This document shows, in pieces, positions 53,356 to 62,300 of a DNA stretch of 64,000 nt; positions within the stretch are counted from its first letter, which is position 1; each line of letters begins with the position of its first letter. Below the pieces are notes generated by a model. That model searched no databases. It was given only the letters and a program-made list of their open reading frames with translations, and was not told where the DNA came from. Both the position numbers and the translations under genes were made by a program. Origin of the DNA: Lachnospiraceae bacterium (GTDB lineage: Bacteria; Bacillota; Clostridia; Lachnospirales; Lachnospiraceae); contig JAFLTE010000009.1 in the NCBI GenBank assembly GCA_022510565.1, positions 45,024-109,023 on the forward strand, read 5' to 3'.

Positions 53356-53367
53356 GAACATACGTTT
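53356..53367. promoter_or_regulatory. LexA-box-like operator 2
   Basis: GAACATACGTTT fits GAAC-N4-GTTY with one deviation from symmetry. It lies ten bases upstream of the -35 at 53341-53346, 61 bases from operator 1. Confidence 0.55.
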
Positions 53368-53471
53368 GTTTTGTTTTAAGCCGTACTGCTATCAACTTGA
53401 TAAAAACCTCTTGATTTCTTTCCGTAAAAGCGGTTAAATAGTAATGAAAAAAATATAAGTGAGGTTTTCCG

Positions 53472-54482
53472 ATGGATAACTTAATGATTCCCAAAGATTA
53501 TAAGTCAGCGCTGAATCTGTACGATACACAGATTGGCATTAAGACTGTAAAAGACTTTTTCCAGACTCAGCTCGCAAAGGAGCTTCACCTGCTGCGTGTC
53601 TCCGCACCGCTTTTCGTAGAGCCCTCTTCCGGACTCAACGACAACTTAAACGGCGTGGAACGTCCGGTATCCTTCGGCATCAAAGAACAAAACGATGCGC
53701 CTGCGGAAGTGGTACATTCACTCGCCAAGTGGAAACGCTTTGCACTGCAGAAATACGGCTTCTCCATGGGAGAGGGACTGTATACGGATATGAGCGCCAT
53801 CCGAAGAGATGAACAGACCGATAATATTCATTCTATCTATGTGGATCAGTGGGACTGGGAGAAAATCATTGACAGACAGGATCGCAACATGGATTTCCTG
53901 AAAGAGACGGTTCGCACAATCTACCGTGTGCTGCGCAAAACTGAGAAATACATGGCGATTCAATATGACTACATAACGGAAATTCTTCCGGAAGACATTT
54001 TCTTCATCACCACGCAGGAATTGGAAAACATGTTTCCGAATGATACACCTAAGCAGAGAGAATATCACATCGCCAGAGCAAAAGGGGCTGTCTGCGTTAT
54101 GCAGATTGGCGACTTGTTGGAGTCCGGTGAGAAGCACGACGGGCGAGCTCCCGATTATGACGATTGGAGTTTAAATGCGGACATTGTCGTTTACTATCCG
54201 GTACTGGATATCGCATTGGAGCTTTCCTCCATGGGCATTCGTGTGGATAAGGACTCACTGGTGAGCCAGCTTGAAAAAGCAGGATGTCCGGAGCGTGCAG
54301 AGCTTCCCTTCCAGAAGGCCGTTCTGGAGGAAACACTGCCTCTTACGATCGGCGGCGGTATCGGTCAGTCACGAATCTGTATGTTCTACCTGCGAAAGGC
54401 TCATATCGGAGAAGTACAATCCTCCATATGGCCGCCCGAAGTTGTAGGGGAAACACAGGCAAACGGAATACAACTATTATAA
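53472..54482 (+). CDS. asnA: Aspartate-ammonia ligase
   Basis: A 336-residue AsnA, the ammonia-dependent asparagine synthetase (aspartate + ATP + NH3 to asparagine), with a class II tRNA-synthetase-like fold. Diagnostic stretches are RVSAPLFVEPSSGLNDNLNGVERPVSF, AEVVHSLAKWKRFALQKYGF, GEGLYTDMSAIRRDE and TIGGGIGQSRICMFYLRKAHIGEVQSSIWP. The ribosome site GTGAGGTT lies eight bases upstream; an AAAACCTC at 53403-53410 could pair with GAGGTTTT (53461-53468) and cover it. A terminator follows. It is monocistronic, divergent from the radical SAM gene. Confidence 0.96.
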   Translation: MDNLMIPKDYKSALNLYDTQIGIKTVKDFFQTQLAKELHLLRVSAPLFVEPSSGLNDNLNGVERPVSFGIKEQNDAPAEVVHSLAKWKRFALQKYGFSMGEGLYTDMSAIRRDEQTDNIHSIYVDQWDWEKIIDRQDRNMDFLKETVRTIYRVLRKTEKYMAIQYDYITEILPEDIFFITTQELENMFPNDTPKQREYHIARAKGAVCVMQIGDLLESGEKHDGRAPDYDDWSLNADIVVYYPVLDIALELSSMGIRVDKDSLVSQLEKAGCPERAELPFQKAVLEETLPLTIGGGIGQSRICMFYLRKAHIGEVQSSIWPPEVVGETQANGIQLL

Positions 54483-54492
54483 TATAAATAAG

Positions 54493-54545
54493 AAGTCTTT
54501 CCTCAAGCTTATTGCAGGTGTTGCAATATGACTTTGGGAAAGGCT
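54493..54545 (+). terminator. Terminator of asnA
   Basis: AAGTCTTTCCTCAAG (54493-54507) pairs imperfectly with CTTTGGGAAAGGCTT (from 54532), followed by TT. A second small hairpin ATTGCA/TGCAAT lies in the loop. Confidence 0.65.
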
Positions 54546-54586
54546 TTTCATATCATTATATTTCCATCTATATATATCTTTTATAT

Positions 54587-54910
54587 TTAATTTGTTTCTT
54601 GGACAAACGGAAACTTTACTGTCAGTTCTGCGTCAATTTCCAGCATATTCAGTATACGACTCGCAGCTCCTGAAGGCCTGTTGATCCCAGCCTCCCAAGC
54701 CTCTACTGTCTTTGTTGAAACACCCATATATCCGGCAAAAAGTTTCTGAGACAGTCCTGTTTTCTTTCTGATGTTTTGTACTTCTTGTGCGTCATATTCT
54801 TTTATAGGCATAATGGATACTGTACGCCTCTTAAGCTTTTTCTCTTTGCTTTCGGCATCCTCTAATGCTTCTGATAGACCGGTCAAGATACTATCATATA
54901 CGCTTCTCAT
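54587..54910 (-). CDS. higA: HigA-type antitoxin, XRE helix-turn-helix
   Basis: A 107-residue protein with a C-terminal XRE helix-turn-helix (VQNIRKKTGLSQKLFAGYMGVSTKTVEAWEAGINRPSGAASRILNMLE) and an N-terminal helical, basic region that would contact the toxin. The start at 54910 follows GAGGTGG; a GTG three codons upstream is also in frame. It lies 17 bases behind the RelE/HigB-type toxin gene, the toxin-first order of HigBA modules. It probably binds the operator inside the module's promoter. Confidence 0.88.
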   Translation of the reverse strand: MRSVYDSILTGLSEALEDAESKEKKLKRRTVSIMPIKEYDAQEVQNIRKKTGLSQKLFAGYMGVSTKTVEAWEAGINRPSGAASRILNMLEIDAELTVKFPFVQETN

Positions 54911-54927
54911 GATAACCACCTCACATA

Positions 54928-55260
54928 TTAAATTCTGTGCTCTAGTATCTGAATCATTTTGCTGATATTATTGCGTTCTGCACGAGTTAAGTTATCCTTC
55001 TCGCTCTTGGGATATAGCGTAATCAAATATACTGTTTCCTTTTCGGCAAGGTCCACGTAGCACACTCTGACACTACCTCTTTTCCCTTTGTTGTCATGAG
55101 CAAATCGGAGCTTACGTAATCCGCCTGTTCCACTGATTACTTTGCCGACTTTTGGGTTTTTTAGTATCTCCAATTCCAAGCGCCTTAAATCCTGATCTTC
55201 TAAACCCAATCGCTCCCAGTTTCTGACAAACTCTTGAGTTTGAATAAAAGTTCGCGTCAT
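54928..55260 (-). CDS. higB: RelE/HigB-type toxin
   Basis: A 110-residue RelE-superfamily toxin of the HigB-2 type: RTFIQTQEFVRNWERLGLEDQDLRRLELEILKNPKVGKVISGTGGLRKLRFAHDNKGKRGSVRVCYVDLAEKETVYLITLYPKSEKDNLT contains the basic catalytic surface (Arg and Lys of KLRFA, GKRGSVRVCY, KSEK). Members cut mRNA on the ribosome. It precedes its antitoxin gene and is driven by a promoter whose spacer is an inverted repeat, consistent with autoregulation. Confidence 0.88.
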   Translation of the reverse strand: MTRTFIQTQEFVRNWERLGLEDQDLRRLELEILKNPKVGKVISGTGGLRKLRFAHDNKGKRGSVRVCYVDLAEKETVYLITLYPKSEKDNLTRAERNNISKMIQILEHRI

Positions 55261-55280
55261 TTATGTTCCTCATTACCACT

Positions 55281-55309
55281 ATTATACCCTATTGAATAGG
55301 GTGTATCAA
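55281..55309 (-). promoter_or_regulatory. higBA promoter with embedded operator
   Basis: TTGATA (55304-55309), 17 bases, TATAAT (55281-55286) on the minus strand. The spacer contains the perfect inverted repeat ACCCTAT/ATAGGGT (55286-55292, 55296-55302). Repressor binding there would block polymerase. The rest of the 204-base gap to the next gene shows nothing clear. Confidence 0.78.
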
Positions 55310-55464
55310 CAGTTCTTTTGTGATTTTACATATTTATCAGAAATTTTTACCGGAAATCTGACAGAACCTGTCATGAATGTGCTTGATGCACATGATGAAA
55401 ACTTATCTGATAGTCTGTATGATATCAGACGTATTGATTATTGTCAAATATGGAATAGCTAATT

Positions 55465-55833
55465 TCATGCCCATGTCAAAAAATATGCCGACAGCATCAT
55501 TCCGATCTCCACCGAGCACATAATAACGGCAATGATTAACTCTTTCAAAATCCGATCCACTTCTGCCTTCTCTTTTTCGCTCCTGCTGTATTCGTCATCT
55601 ACATGATACTCTTTTTTATCTATTACCGAATAACATAACCAAGGCCAGAAGGAAAAAAGCGGCATGAGAAACCCCACTGTAAGAATCCACTTACTTCCCC
55701 AAGAATCTGCATCCCAATTTGTTGAATAATGAATCGGGACGTATTGAGGCAGATTGATCCAGACAGCAAAGCAAAAAACTTCTACAAGCAAGACAACCGT
55801 CACTAACAGTTTTTTTAATCCCGCGCTCTTCAT
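55465..55833 (-). CDS. DUF1648-domain membrane protein
   Basis: A 122-residue protein with three hydrophobic segments (about 9-28, 48-70, 94-119). The stretch LPQYVPIHYSTNWDADSWGSKW matches the DUF1648 pattern (P-hydrophobic-P-hydrophobic-H near the first helix), found in SdpI-like immunity and signalling proteins. Here the SdpI-specific second domain is absent. The conserved region faces outside after helix 1. Function is unknown; no Sdp toxin is nearby. It lies 57 bases after the PAS gene on the same strand. Confidence 0.72.
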   Translation of the reverse strand: MKSAGLKKLLVTVVLLVEVFCFAVWINLPQYVPIHYSTNWDADSWGSKWILTVGFLMPLFSFWPWLCYSVIDKKEYHVDDEYSRSEKEKAEVDRILKELIIAVIMCSVEIGMMLSAYFLTWA

Positions 55834-55890
55834 AACTGAACTTCTCTTACTCCCCGCACATCACACTGCAATAACCGGATTACTCACTTA

Positions 55891-56265
55891 TTACGTAAAA
55901 TGATACATCTCCTCTGTCTCTCTGTTCCGATACTCATGCTTCTCATAGTATCCGATCAGATTCCCAGTCTCGTCGCGGAGCGCAACCATATACACGTCTT
56001 TGTTTTCTTTCTCATTGTAGAAGGTATATATTCTGTTATGGTCTGCGCTTTCTGCAAACCATGCCACAACCTTCTTAATCATCTCATTAGCTTGCTCTGA
56101 GTGACAATTAAACAGACTCTTCCCGACAAGCCCTGCTCCACCCCTTTTGGCATACCTGGCAGCAGCCGCGGGATTCATATAGATAATCTCATGCTCCAAG
56201 TTACAAATCACGACTGCGCATAAATCCTGCTCCACAATGCTCCTAAGAAAGGGGGTTAAATTCAT
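55891..56265 (-). CDS. Single-domain PAS protein
   Basis: A 124-residue protein consisting of one PAS fold: LCAVVICNLEHEIIYMNPAAAARYAKRGGAGLVGKSLFNCHSEQANEMIKKVVAWF and the terminal VYMVALRDETGNLIGYYEKHEYR. It has no output domain. Its start overlaps the 3' end of the tandem-HD gene by 23 bases, so the two are coupled and it likely acts as a sensor partner for that protein. The ligand may be heme, flavin or a small molecule; nothing in the sequence decides. Confidence 0.85.
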   Translation of the reverse strand: MNLTPFLRSIVEQDLCAVVICNLEHEIIYMNPAAAARYAKRGGAGLVGKSLFNCHSEQANEMIKKVVAWFAESADHNRIYTFYNEKENKDVYMVALRDETGNLIGYYEKHEYRNRETEEMYHFT

Positions 56266-57487
56266 TATTTATATCCTCCACAATGCTCTCGTCAAGTTCG
56301 CCCTTACGTGCCATATCCATCATAATCGAAATGGATTGTTCATGTGACATACCATCCTTGTAGGGTCTTTTTTCTGTCAACGCCTGATATATATCAATGC
56401 AGGCCATCAGTCGTTCCTCTAAACTGAGTTCTTCCGCTGTCAAACCTTGCGGATAGCCTGCTCCGTTCAGCTTTTCGTGATGATTGGATGCCCAGTTGAC
56501 TATATCGGGAATTTCTTTTATTTGGTTTAATATGTAATGGGTTGCGGCAGCGTGATTTTTCATTTTCGAGAATTCATTTTCGGTAAGCTTGCCCGGCTTT
56601 TCCAGAATATCGTTTACAACAGCCAGCTTGCCTATATCATGCATTGCCCCCGCAAAATAGTAACGAAGTACTTTTTCGTCATCGAAACCATAGTAATGTG
56701 CCATTTTTTCCGCTTTTTCCGCAACACCCCTTGAATGATTCTGCGTAAATTCAGATTTGTAATCCACTATTTTTGCAAACAATCCCGCAATATTACGGAC
56801 TTCCTCATCAGAGTAATCTAAAATCTCCTCATGAAGTTTCTCACGCAGACAGGACAGTGCATCTTTGTTATGCAAACATACAAGTTTATCATAATCTACG
56901 GCTTTGAGGAACAATTCTACAGCTTCTTTGGAAAACAGAATTCCCGCCTCTTTTTCTACCCATCCGCGAAGCTCTTCAAATTCCGCATTCGTCAGAGTCG
57001 TCAGCCGTCTTGACGTATCTACACTATCAGCCAAACGCAGGATTTGAGATTTAAGAGTCGTCTCGGAATCCGTCATTCCCAGCGGTCCGCTACCGTTAGC
57101 ATTTTCGTGATGAAATAGGATGATATTCTTCACATCTGTACGGAATGGCATCAATCGAATATTCTGTTCTCCGATAACACTGTGGTCATGATCCAGCTTA
57201 GACCTTTTCATTTTAGCTATATCGGAAGGTACCACGGATAAAAGCTCTGACATCGAGCTGTGTGAGAGTTCTTCATGAATATACTCTGTCAATGCATTAT
57301 CGTGAAGTAAACAGCAGCCTATAAAATCCCGCAATTCCTCTTCCCGATATCCTGCTTCCTCTCCCATTATAAGTGAAAGATATGCCACACGCTTACCATG
57401 TCCTGTATCAAGTCCCAATAATTCCTCTTCTACCTTGTCCAATGCGAATGATAAGGCATAAAGCATATCCGTCAAATCCAACTTCAT
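56243..57487 (-). CDS. Tandem HD-domain protein, degenerate N-terminal HD and C-terminal HD-GYP
   Basis: A 414-residue cytoplasmic protein with two HD-type halves. The first (about 5-190) keeps GHGKR, LLHDNAL and FHHENANGSGPLG but deviates from HD-GYP. The second (about 225-414) is intact: NHSRGVAEKAEKMA, MHDIGKLAVVNDILEKPGKL, NHHEKLNGAGYPQGL. The second half should hydrolyse a cyclic dinucleotide, and the first may dimerise with or regulate it. It is followed by the overlapping PAS gene, implying a sensor-output pair. GGAGGG precedes the start. Confidence 0.87.
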   Translation of the reverse strand: MKLDLTDMLYALSFALDKVEEELLGLDTGHGKRVAYLSLIMGEEAGYREEELRDFIGCCLLHDNALTEYIHEELSHSSMSELLSVVPSDIAKMKRSKLDHDHSVIGEQNIRLMPFRTDVKNIILFHHENANGSGPLGMTDSETTLKSQILRLADSVDTSRRLTTLTNAEFEELRGWVEKEAGILFSKEAVELFLKAVDYDKLVCLHNKDALSCLREKLHEEILDYSDEEVRNIAGLFAKIVDYKSEFTQNHSRGVAEKAEKMAHYYGFDDEKVLRYYFAGAMHDIGKLAVVNDILEKPGKLTENEFSKMKNHAAATHYILNQIKEIPDIVNWASNHHEKLNGAGYPQGLTAEELSLEERLMACIDIYQALTEKRPYKDGMSHEQSISIMMDMARKGELDESIVEDINNEFNPLS

Positions 57488-57545
57488 ATGTGACTATCCC
57501 TCCAATACGGTTTTCATCTAGGGTAAATTTAGTTTATCTTTACAT

Positions 57546-57776
57546 TTACATCAACCGGTTTATCTTCTCGAAAATCATATTATATTTCTCTGCAGCTTCT
57601 TTGAATTCAATTTGACTATTGTTTAATGACACTTCACAGAATAATTTTAAGAGAAGGATTTGTTTATCCATGCTTTCCAGTGTCAACGCCTTATCCCAGA
57701 CTTCGATTAATGTATCTTTCTCGCCTAGCAGCAGGTAATCTGCTGAAAAATTAAGTTTATTCTTCATCTTATTCAA
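57546..57776 (-). pseudogene. Truncated XRE-type regulator (C-terminal part only)
   Basis: The frame reads TLNKMKNKLNFSADYLLLGEKDTLIEVWDKALTLESMDKQILLLKLFCE, the typical end of an XRE helix-turn-helix plus the start of its C-terminal helices. The DNA-binding helices are missing: a TAA lies five codons further upstream, and the first start is a TTG (57776). It may be a 5'-deleted regulator, or a short protein from a non-ATG start. It precedes the tandem-HD gene by 58 bases. Confidence 0.5.
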
Positions 57777-58057
57777 TGTGCTAAACGTAATATTATCTTA
57801 CTTGTCTCTGCAACTTATCCTCCACAATGTTGTTTTAATTGTATACCCCCAAAAAGTTCTGTGTCAATATTTTCGGAAGCGGTTACCACACTTAATAATT
57901 ATAGAAATTATTATGTAGGCATTGTCCTCGCTGACGCGGGTTAAGTCTTACTTATCGTCATGAGAGATTAATTATATATGTAAGAAAATACACTGCCGGA
58001 AACGTCCTATGCATTCAAAAGTGCTTGTCTAGTAAAAAGAGGGATAGGGTCTAATTC

Positions 58058-58106
58058 GGGGAAAATATTCTATTTGGAATATTTATATTCCGTAGGGAAT
58101 ATTCCA
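58058..58106. repeat. Direct repeat copy 1, GGAATATTCC-rich
   Basis: About 49 bases beginning GGGGAAAATATTCTAT. It contains GGAATAT-TT-ATATTCC and GGAATATTCC palindromes, with more GGAATA sequences just after (to 58138). Matches copy 2 closely. It lies in the gene-free stretch 57777-58761, which otherwise holds a TAATAATT/AATTATTA hairpin (57894-57914) and no convincing ORF. Confidence 0.65.
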
Positions 58107-58211
58107 TATGGAATATCATTATTCTATTTTGGAATAATCTTGCACAATTCGATTAATTGTGTGACAATTCAAAAGGCAGAGCAGATCCAAGCTGGATAAG
58201 GGAAAAGCGGC

Positions 58212-58240
58212 AAAAAAGAGACTTCCACAACGGAAGTCCC
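58212..58240 (-). terminator. Orphan minus-strand terminator between the repeats
   Basis: GACTTCC (58220-58226) pairs perfectly with GGAAGTC (58232-58238); on the minus strand the stem is followed by TTTTTT (58212-58217). No gene ends here, so it could mark a small RNA or a lost gene. Confidence 0.55.
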
Positions 58241-58272
58241 TCAAAAAATAGGTTTTGATTCTCTTTATATTG

Positions 58273-58320
58273 GGCGGAAAATATTCTATGCGGAATATTA
58301 TTATTCTGTTGGGGAATATT
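58273..58320. repeat. Direct repeat copy 2, GGAATATT-rich
   Basis: About 48 bases beginning GGCGGAAAATATTCTATG, aligning with copy 1 along its length: AAAATATTCTAT, then GGAATATT, TATTC and GGGGAATATT at the same spacing. It is 215 bases from copy 1, on the other side of the orphan terminator. The 440 bases from here to the immunity gene show nothing else. Confidence 0.65.
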
Positions 58321-58761
58321 TACTCAAAATATTTTTGTCCTCACCTCTATCATAGATTAGGAAATCAAGATAAAACACTTTACTGATATCTGCCTCTATT
58401 GATGCAAATACGTCATATGTTCTCATTATACACAATCAAAAAGGCAAAAGTACTGAAGAATCCAAAGGAATTCTATGGAACGTGAATCTTAGCTTTAACT
58501 AAATAACCGTGACATCAAAAATCAAACTAATTAGCAACATTGGACGATAGAACTAATATAAGTTCATCATCAACAGGATATTATGATACTGTTCTTAATA
58601 CAGCATAAGTCAACTTTACCCATCTACCATCATGTCGTTAAACCTTTCTTATTGCAACAAAGAAAACGTTCCATTACTATCTTTCTCATTACATTCTTTA
58701 CAACAATAGTTAGGAAATTCGATTTTTCATTCTAAAATAAATTAATTTGTCATTATTTCAT

Positions 58762-59328
58762 TTATACTACACTAATTTCTTTTAATGATATTCCTGTAAT
58801 ACTATTGTTGTTAATTGCTTTCATAAAGTTTTCTGATACAAAAATGGGAATCTCCTGCCGATTTGCGAGTTTAAATATATCAGAATTCTCTGTCTTATCA
58901 GCATATATCCCAAACTTGCTTACAGTATATATTGTACCTATGCCAGCCATTTCTGTGGTAAAGTATTTTGACTTTTCTAAACATAGCGCATCAACTACTC
59001 TCACAATATTTGCAATATAATATCCTGCTAATTCTTCGTCACTTGACTTTTCAGCAATCCGTATTGGCAAATATTGTATATCAGTATTCATACTCTCCAA
59101 TAAATCTTTCAATTTATTAGAAACAACGAACCACCCTTTATCATTTGCCAAATAATCCGTAGGAATACTTCCTTCTTGCTTATCATAATAAAAACTGAAT
59201 TTATTATCCCACCCACAATACATCTTACCTACCTGAAATGCATTCTGAGGAATATTATGTTTTTTTTCGTAATGGCATATTATATCATTCTTTCGCTCCA
59301 TATCCATAGATAATTTATAATATTTCAT
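58762..59328 (-). CDS. Imm11-like (DUF1629) immunity protein
   Basis: A 188-residue protein resembling the DUF1629/Imm11 immunity family: GWFVVSNKLKDLLESMNTDIQYLPIRI, YYIANIVRVVDALCLEKSKYF and the terminal IFVSENFMKAINNNSITGISLKEI. Its ATG overlaps the TAA of the Rhs toxin gene by one base (TAATG), so it is made right after the toxin and should neutralise the toxin's nuclease tip. The gene is clearly more A/T-rich than the Rhs core. The family call is from the recognisable C-terminal pattern. Confidence 0.78.
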   Translation of the reverse strand: MKYYKLSMDMERKNDIICHYEKKHNIPQNAFQVGKMYCGWDNKFSFYYDKQEGSIPTDYLANDKGWFVVSNKLKDLLESMNTDIQYLPIRIAEKSSDEELAGYYIANIVRVVDALCLEKSKYFTTEMAGIGTIYTVSKFGIYADKTENSDIFKLANRQEIPIFVSENFMKAINNNSITGISLKEISVV

Positions 59329-62300
59329 TAATCACCCACCAAATTATTCCAATAATTTTTATATAACATATCAGGATTATCACTAATTTCATCTTTTAAA
59401 TTCTCAAATAATTTAAGAAATTTATCCTGATCACCCTGCGCTATTTCATCAAATTGTTTCATACTATCTAAAATATATTCATGATATTCATTTGGATGAC
59501 GACCTTGATGTGGCAACATTTTTTTGTTCCAATCATCATCCAAATCCAAATCATATTTATTTGTAATTTCCTCAAACTGTGGTGTATATGTTTGATTTTT
59601 ATTTGATGCAAAATGATGTTCTTGTTCTGGTTTTGTCGATTCCTGCTCTTTAGGTTTAGTTTCTCCACAATCTTTTTGCGCAAACCCACTCGGATCATAG
59701 TACATCACCGGATTATTCGCGCAGTAAGCATACAGATTCAGCCCATCTCCACGGTAGGTATCTTCCTGCGTAAATCTTCCTATGACAGGATTGTAGTACC
59801 TTGCCCGTAAGTAATACTGTCCTGTCTCCTGGTCGTACTGCTGTCCTGTGTACAGGATGCGGTTTGTGAGGTCTTCCCTGCTTTCAAGGAGATTGCCGAA
59901 TCCGTCATAGCTGTAGAGGTTCTCTGTCCCTCCGTTTGGGCCTGTGACATAAGCAGTACTTCCCTGCTCGTCCTGATGATAAGCATGGAAAGTGTTGTTT
60001 TCCAGGTTCTGCACATGAGATAGCCCTGCACCTGACAGATGTCTCCTGATGGGCATACTGTCCCCGTTGCACTCTGCGAGGATTTCTCCGTTGTAGAACA
60101 GGAAGGTGGTGCTCTTTCCGTTCTCTGTCAGTCCCGCACGAAGACCTTCCCCGTCATACAGGTTCTCCTGCTCCCGTCCGTCAGGTAACTGTACGTGTGT
60201 CTGGCGGTTCAAAAGGTCATAACGGTAGCCTGTCTCTTTCTCTCCCTCCTTCTCCTTAATAAGGCTTCCGTTCTCATCATACAGATAGGCTGTGACGGCT
60301 GACAGACTCCTTTTTTCCGTCAGCTCGTTTCTTTCATTGTAGCAGTAGTTCTCCTCCCCGTCAATGACGCTGTCCATGTTACCGTCTGCAGTAAGGGCAT
60401 AGTGGTAGCGCTGTTTGCTTAAGCGGTTGCCGCTAAGGTCATAGGCATACTTCTCCCCGCCCTCCCGTCGGTTTTCCATGGTGAGACGGTTCATGGCATC
60501 ATAGCAGAAGACGGTGTTCATCTCCTGCTTTCCTCCCACTCCCATGCGCTGTCCGGTCTTTCCTAAGCGGTTGCCGTTCAGGTCATAGAGCATGAAGGCA
60601 TCATAGAGCAGTCCTTCCTCCGTGCCGTTTCCTATGGTGAGACGGGAGATGTTGCCGTCACCGTCGTATTCATAGGACGTGGTGATGCCGTTGGAAGTGC
60701 GGATTTCTTTCAGCCGTCCTGCATTGGTGTAGTTGTACTCGGTGAGGACCTCTCCGTTACTATCTTTCAGACATTTGAGCCTTCCGTTTTCGTCATACTC
60801 ATAGAATGCTGTCTTTCCGCTCACATCCGTCAGGCTCTTAAGCTCTCCGTTCTTATAGTAATCACAGGAGATGACCTGTTTCCCGCTGTTCCATTTCTTG
60901 AGAAGCTTTCCGTCAGGACGATACTCGTAGGTATAGCAGAAACCTCCCGCCACGGACTTCTTAAGCTGTCCGAAATCGTCATACTCCCATGTGCCCATCA
61001 CATGACGTTCACCCCTGCTGTCCGTACAGGTCTGCAGGATGGGCTGTCCGTAGATGTTGTATCTGGTTTCTGTCACTGTGCCCTTGCGGTCCGTATGCCA
61101 TACCTGTCTGCCCTCCCTGTCATAACGGAAGGTCTCGGTGTTGCCGCTCTGGTCCGTGATGGCGCATACCTGTCCCTGACTGTTATAAGCATACCTGATT
61201 ACGCCGCCCCTTGCGTATGTGGTTGCGGTGATGTTCCCTGCCGCGTCATAGACATACTGCTCCCGTCCGCCTTCCGCTGTCTGTACGGAGGCGATCCTTC
61301 CCCACGCATCCAGTCCGTACGAAGTGTGATTGCCGCATCCGTCCTCCACGCCCGTGATGCGTCCTCTGGTGTCATAAATAAGTCTCTGGGCAGGCCTTCC
61401 CTGCTTCCTGCTTGCTGCCGTATAGGCTTGTATCTGCTCATCCTGCAGTCCGTAACGGTATGTTGCTCCCACACCGTCACTGTCCACGGTCTCTGTCCGG
61501 TTGCCCCTGTTGTCATAGCTGTTCTTCTCTTCCGCTATGCCGTTCCGGCTGCGTTCCAGAAGGTTGCCCTTCATATCATACCTGAAGGTCAGGCTGCCGT
61601 ATTTCTCCTCCTCCATAGCCAGGAGCTGTTTCTGTCCCGTTCTCCTGTCATTCTTGTCATAGGACAGCATGAACACGGGACCGTCCAGTTCCCCTGCATG
61701 AGTGAGGCGGTCTTTCAGGTCATAATCATATGTAAGCTCCCGTGCCTTTCCGTCCTTTCCTATCTGTCTTACGGAGGTGACATTCCCCGCCCTGTCATAG
61801 GAGATACGGGTAGTGCGCTCTATGCCGTTGGCTTTGTCCTCTAGTTTTTCCTCTGTGAGCCTGTCCATGTCGTCATAGCTGCGGCTGACATGGTATCCTT
61901 CCGGTGTCACGACATGGATACGGTTTCCGTTCTCATCATAGGTGTATGTAGTGACGGCTGTTACTGCTGTTGTCCCTGCCTCTTCCGCAAGACCGCTGTC
62001 TAGGATTTCTTTCTTTTCTGTCAACCTTCCCGCTTTATCATAGGTATATTTTATCTTCTTAAGGACAGTCCTTCCGCCCTCATTACCCTCTTTATCTTCT
62101 CCGCTCCGTATGACCTGTTCTTCCCCGATGCGGTTGCCCCTGGCATCATAGCGGTAGGATACTCTCGCACCCTGTCCGTCTTCCACCCTTACCAGGCGGT
62201 TTCTTGCATCATAAGCGAAGGTCAGTGTCAGGTCCTCCCCTTCCGTCAGGAGTTCCCCCTCTGCCCCGTAGTTCCCGCCATGGCGTATCTCTTTGATGCG

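Noticed and set aside
58058..58320. CRISPR-like array
   Set aside because: Only two copies 215 bases apart, with internal palindromes of unequal spacing; no regular repeat-spacer pattern and no cas genes.
61002..61844. 280-codon plus-strand open frame and similar ones across 61-63.6 kb
   Set aside because: Shadows of the GC-rich repetitive Rhs core.
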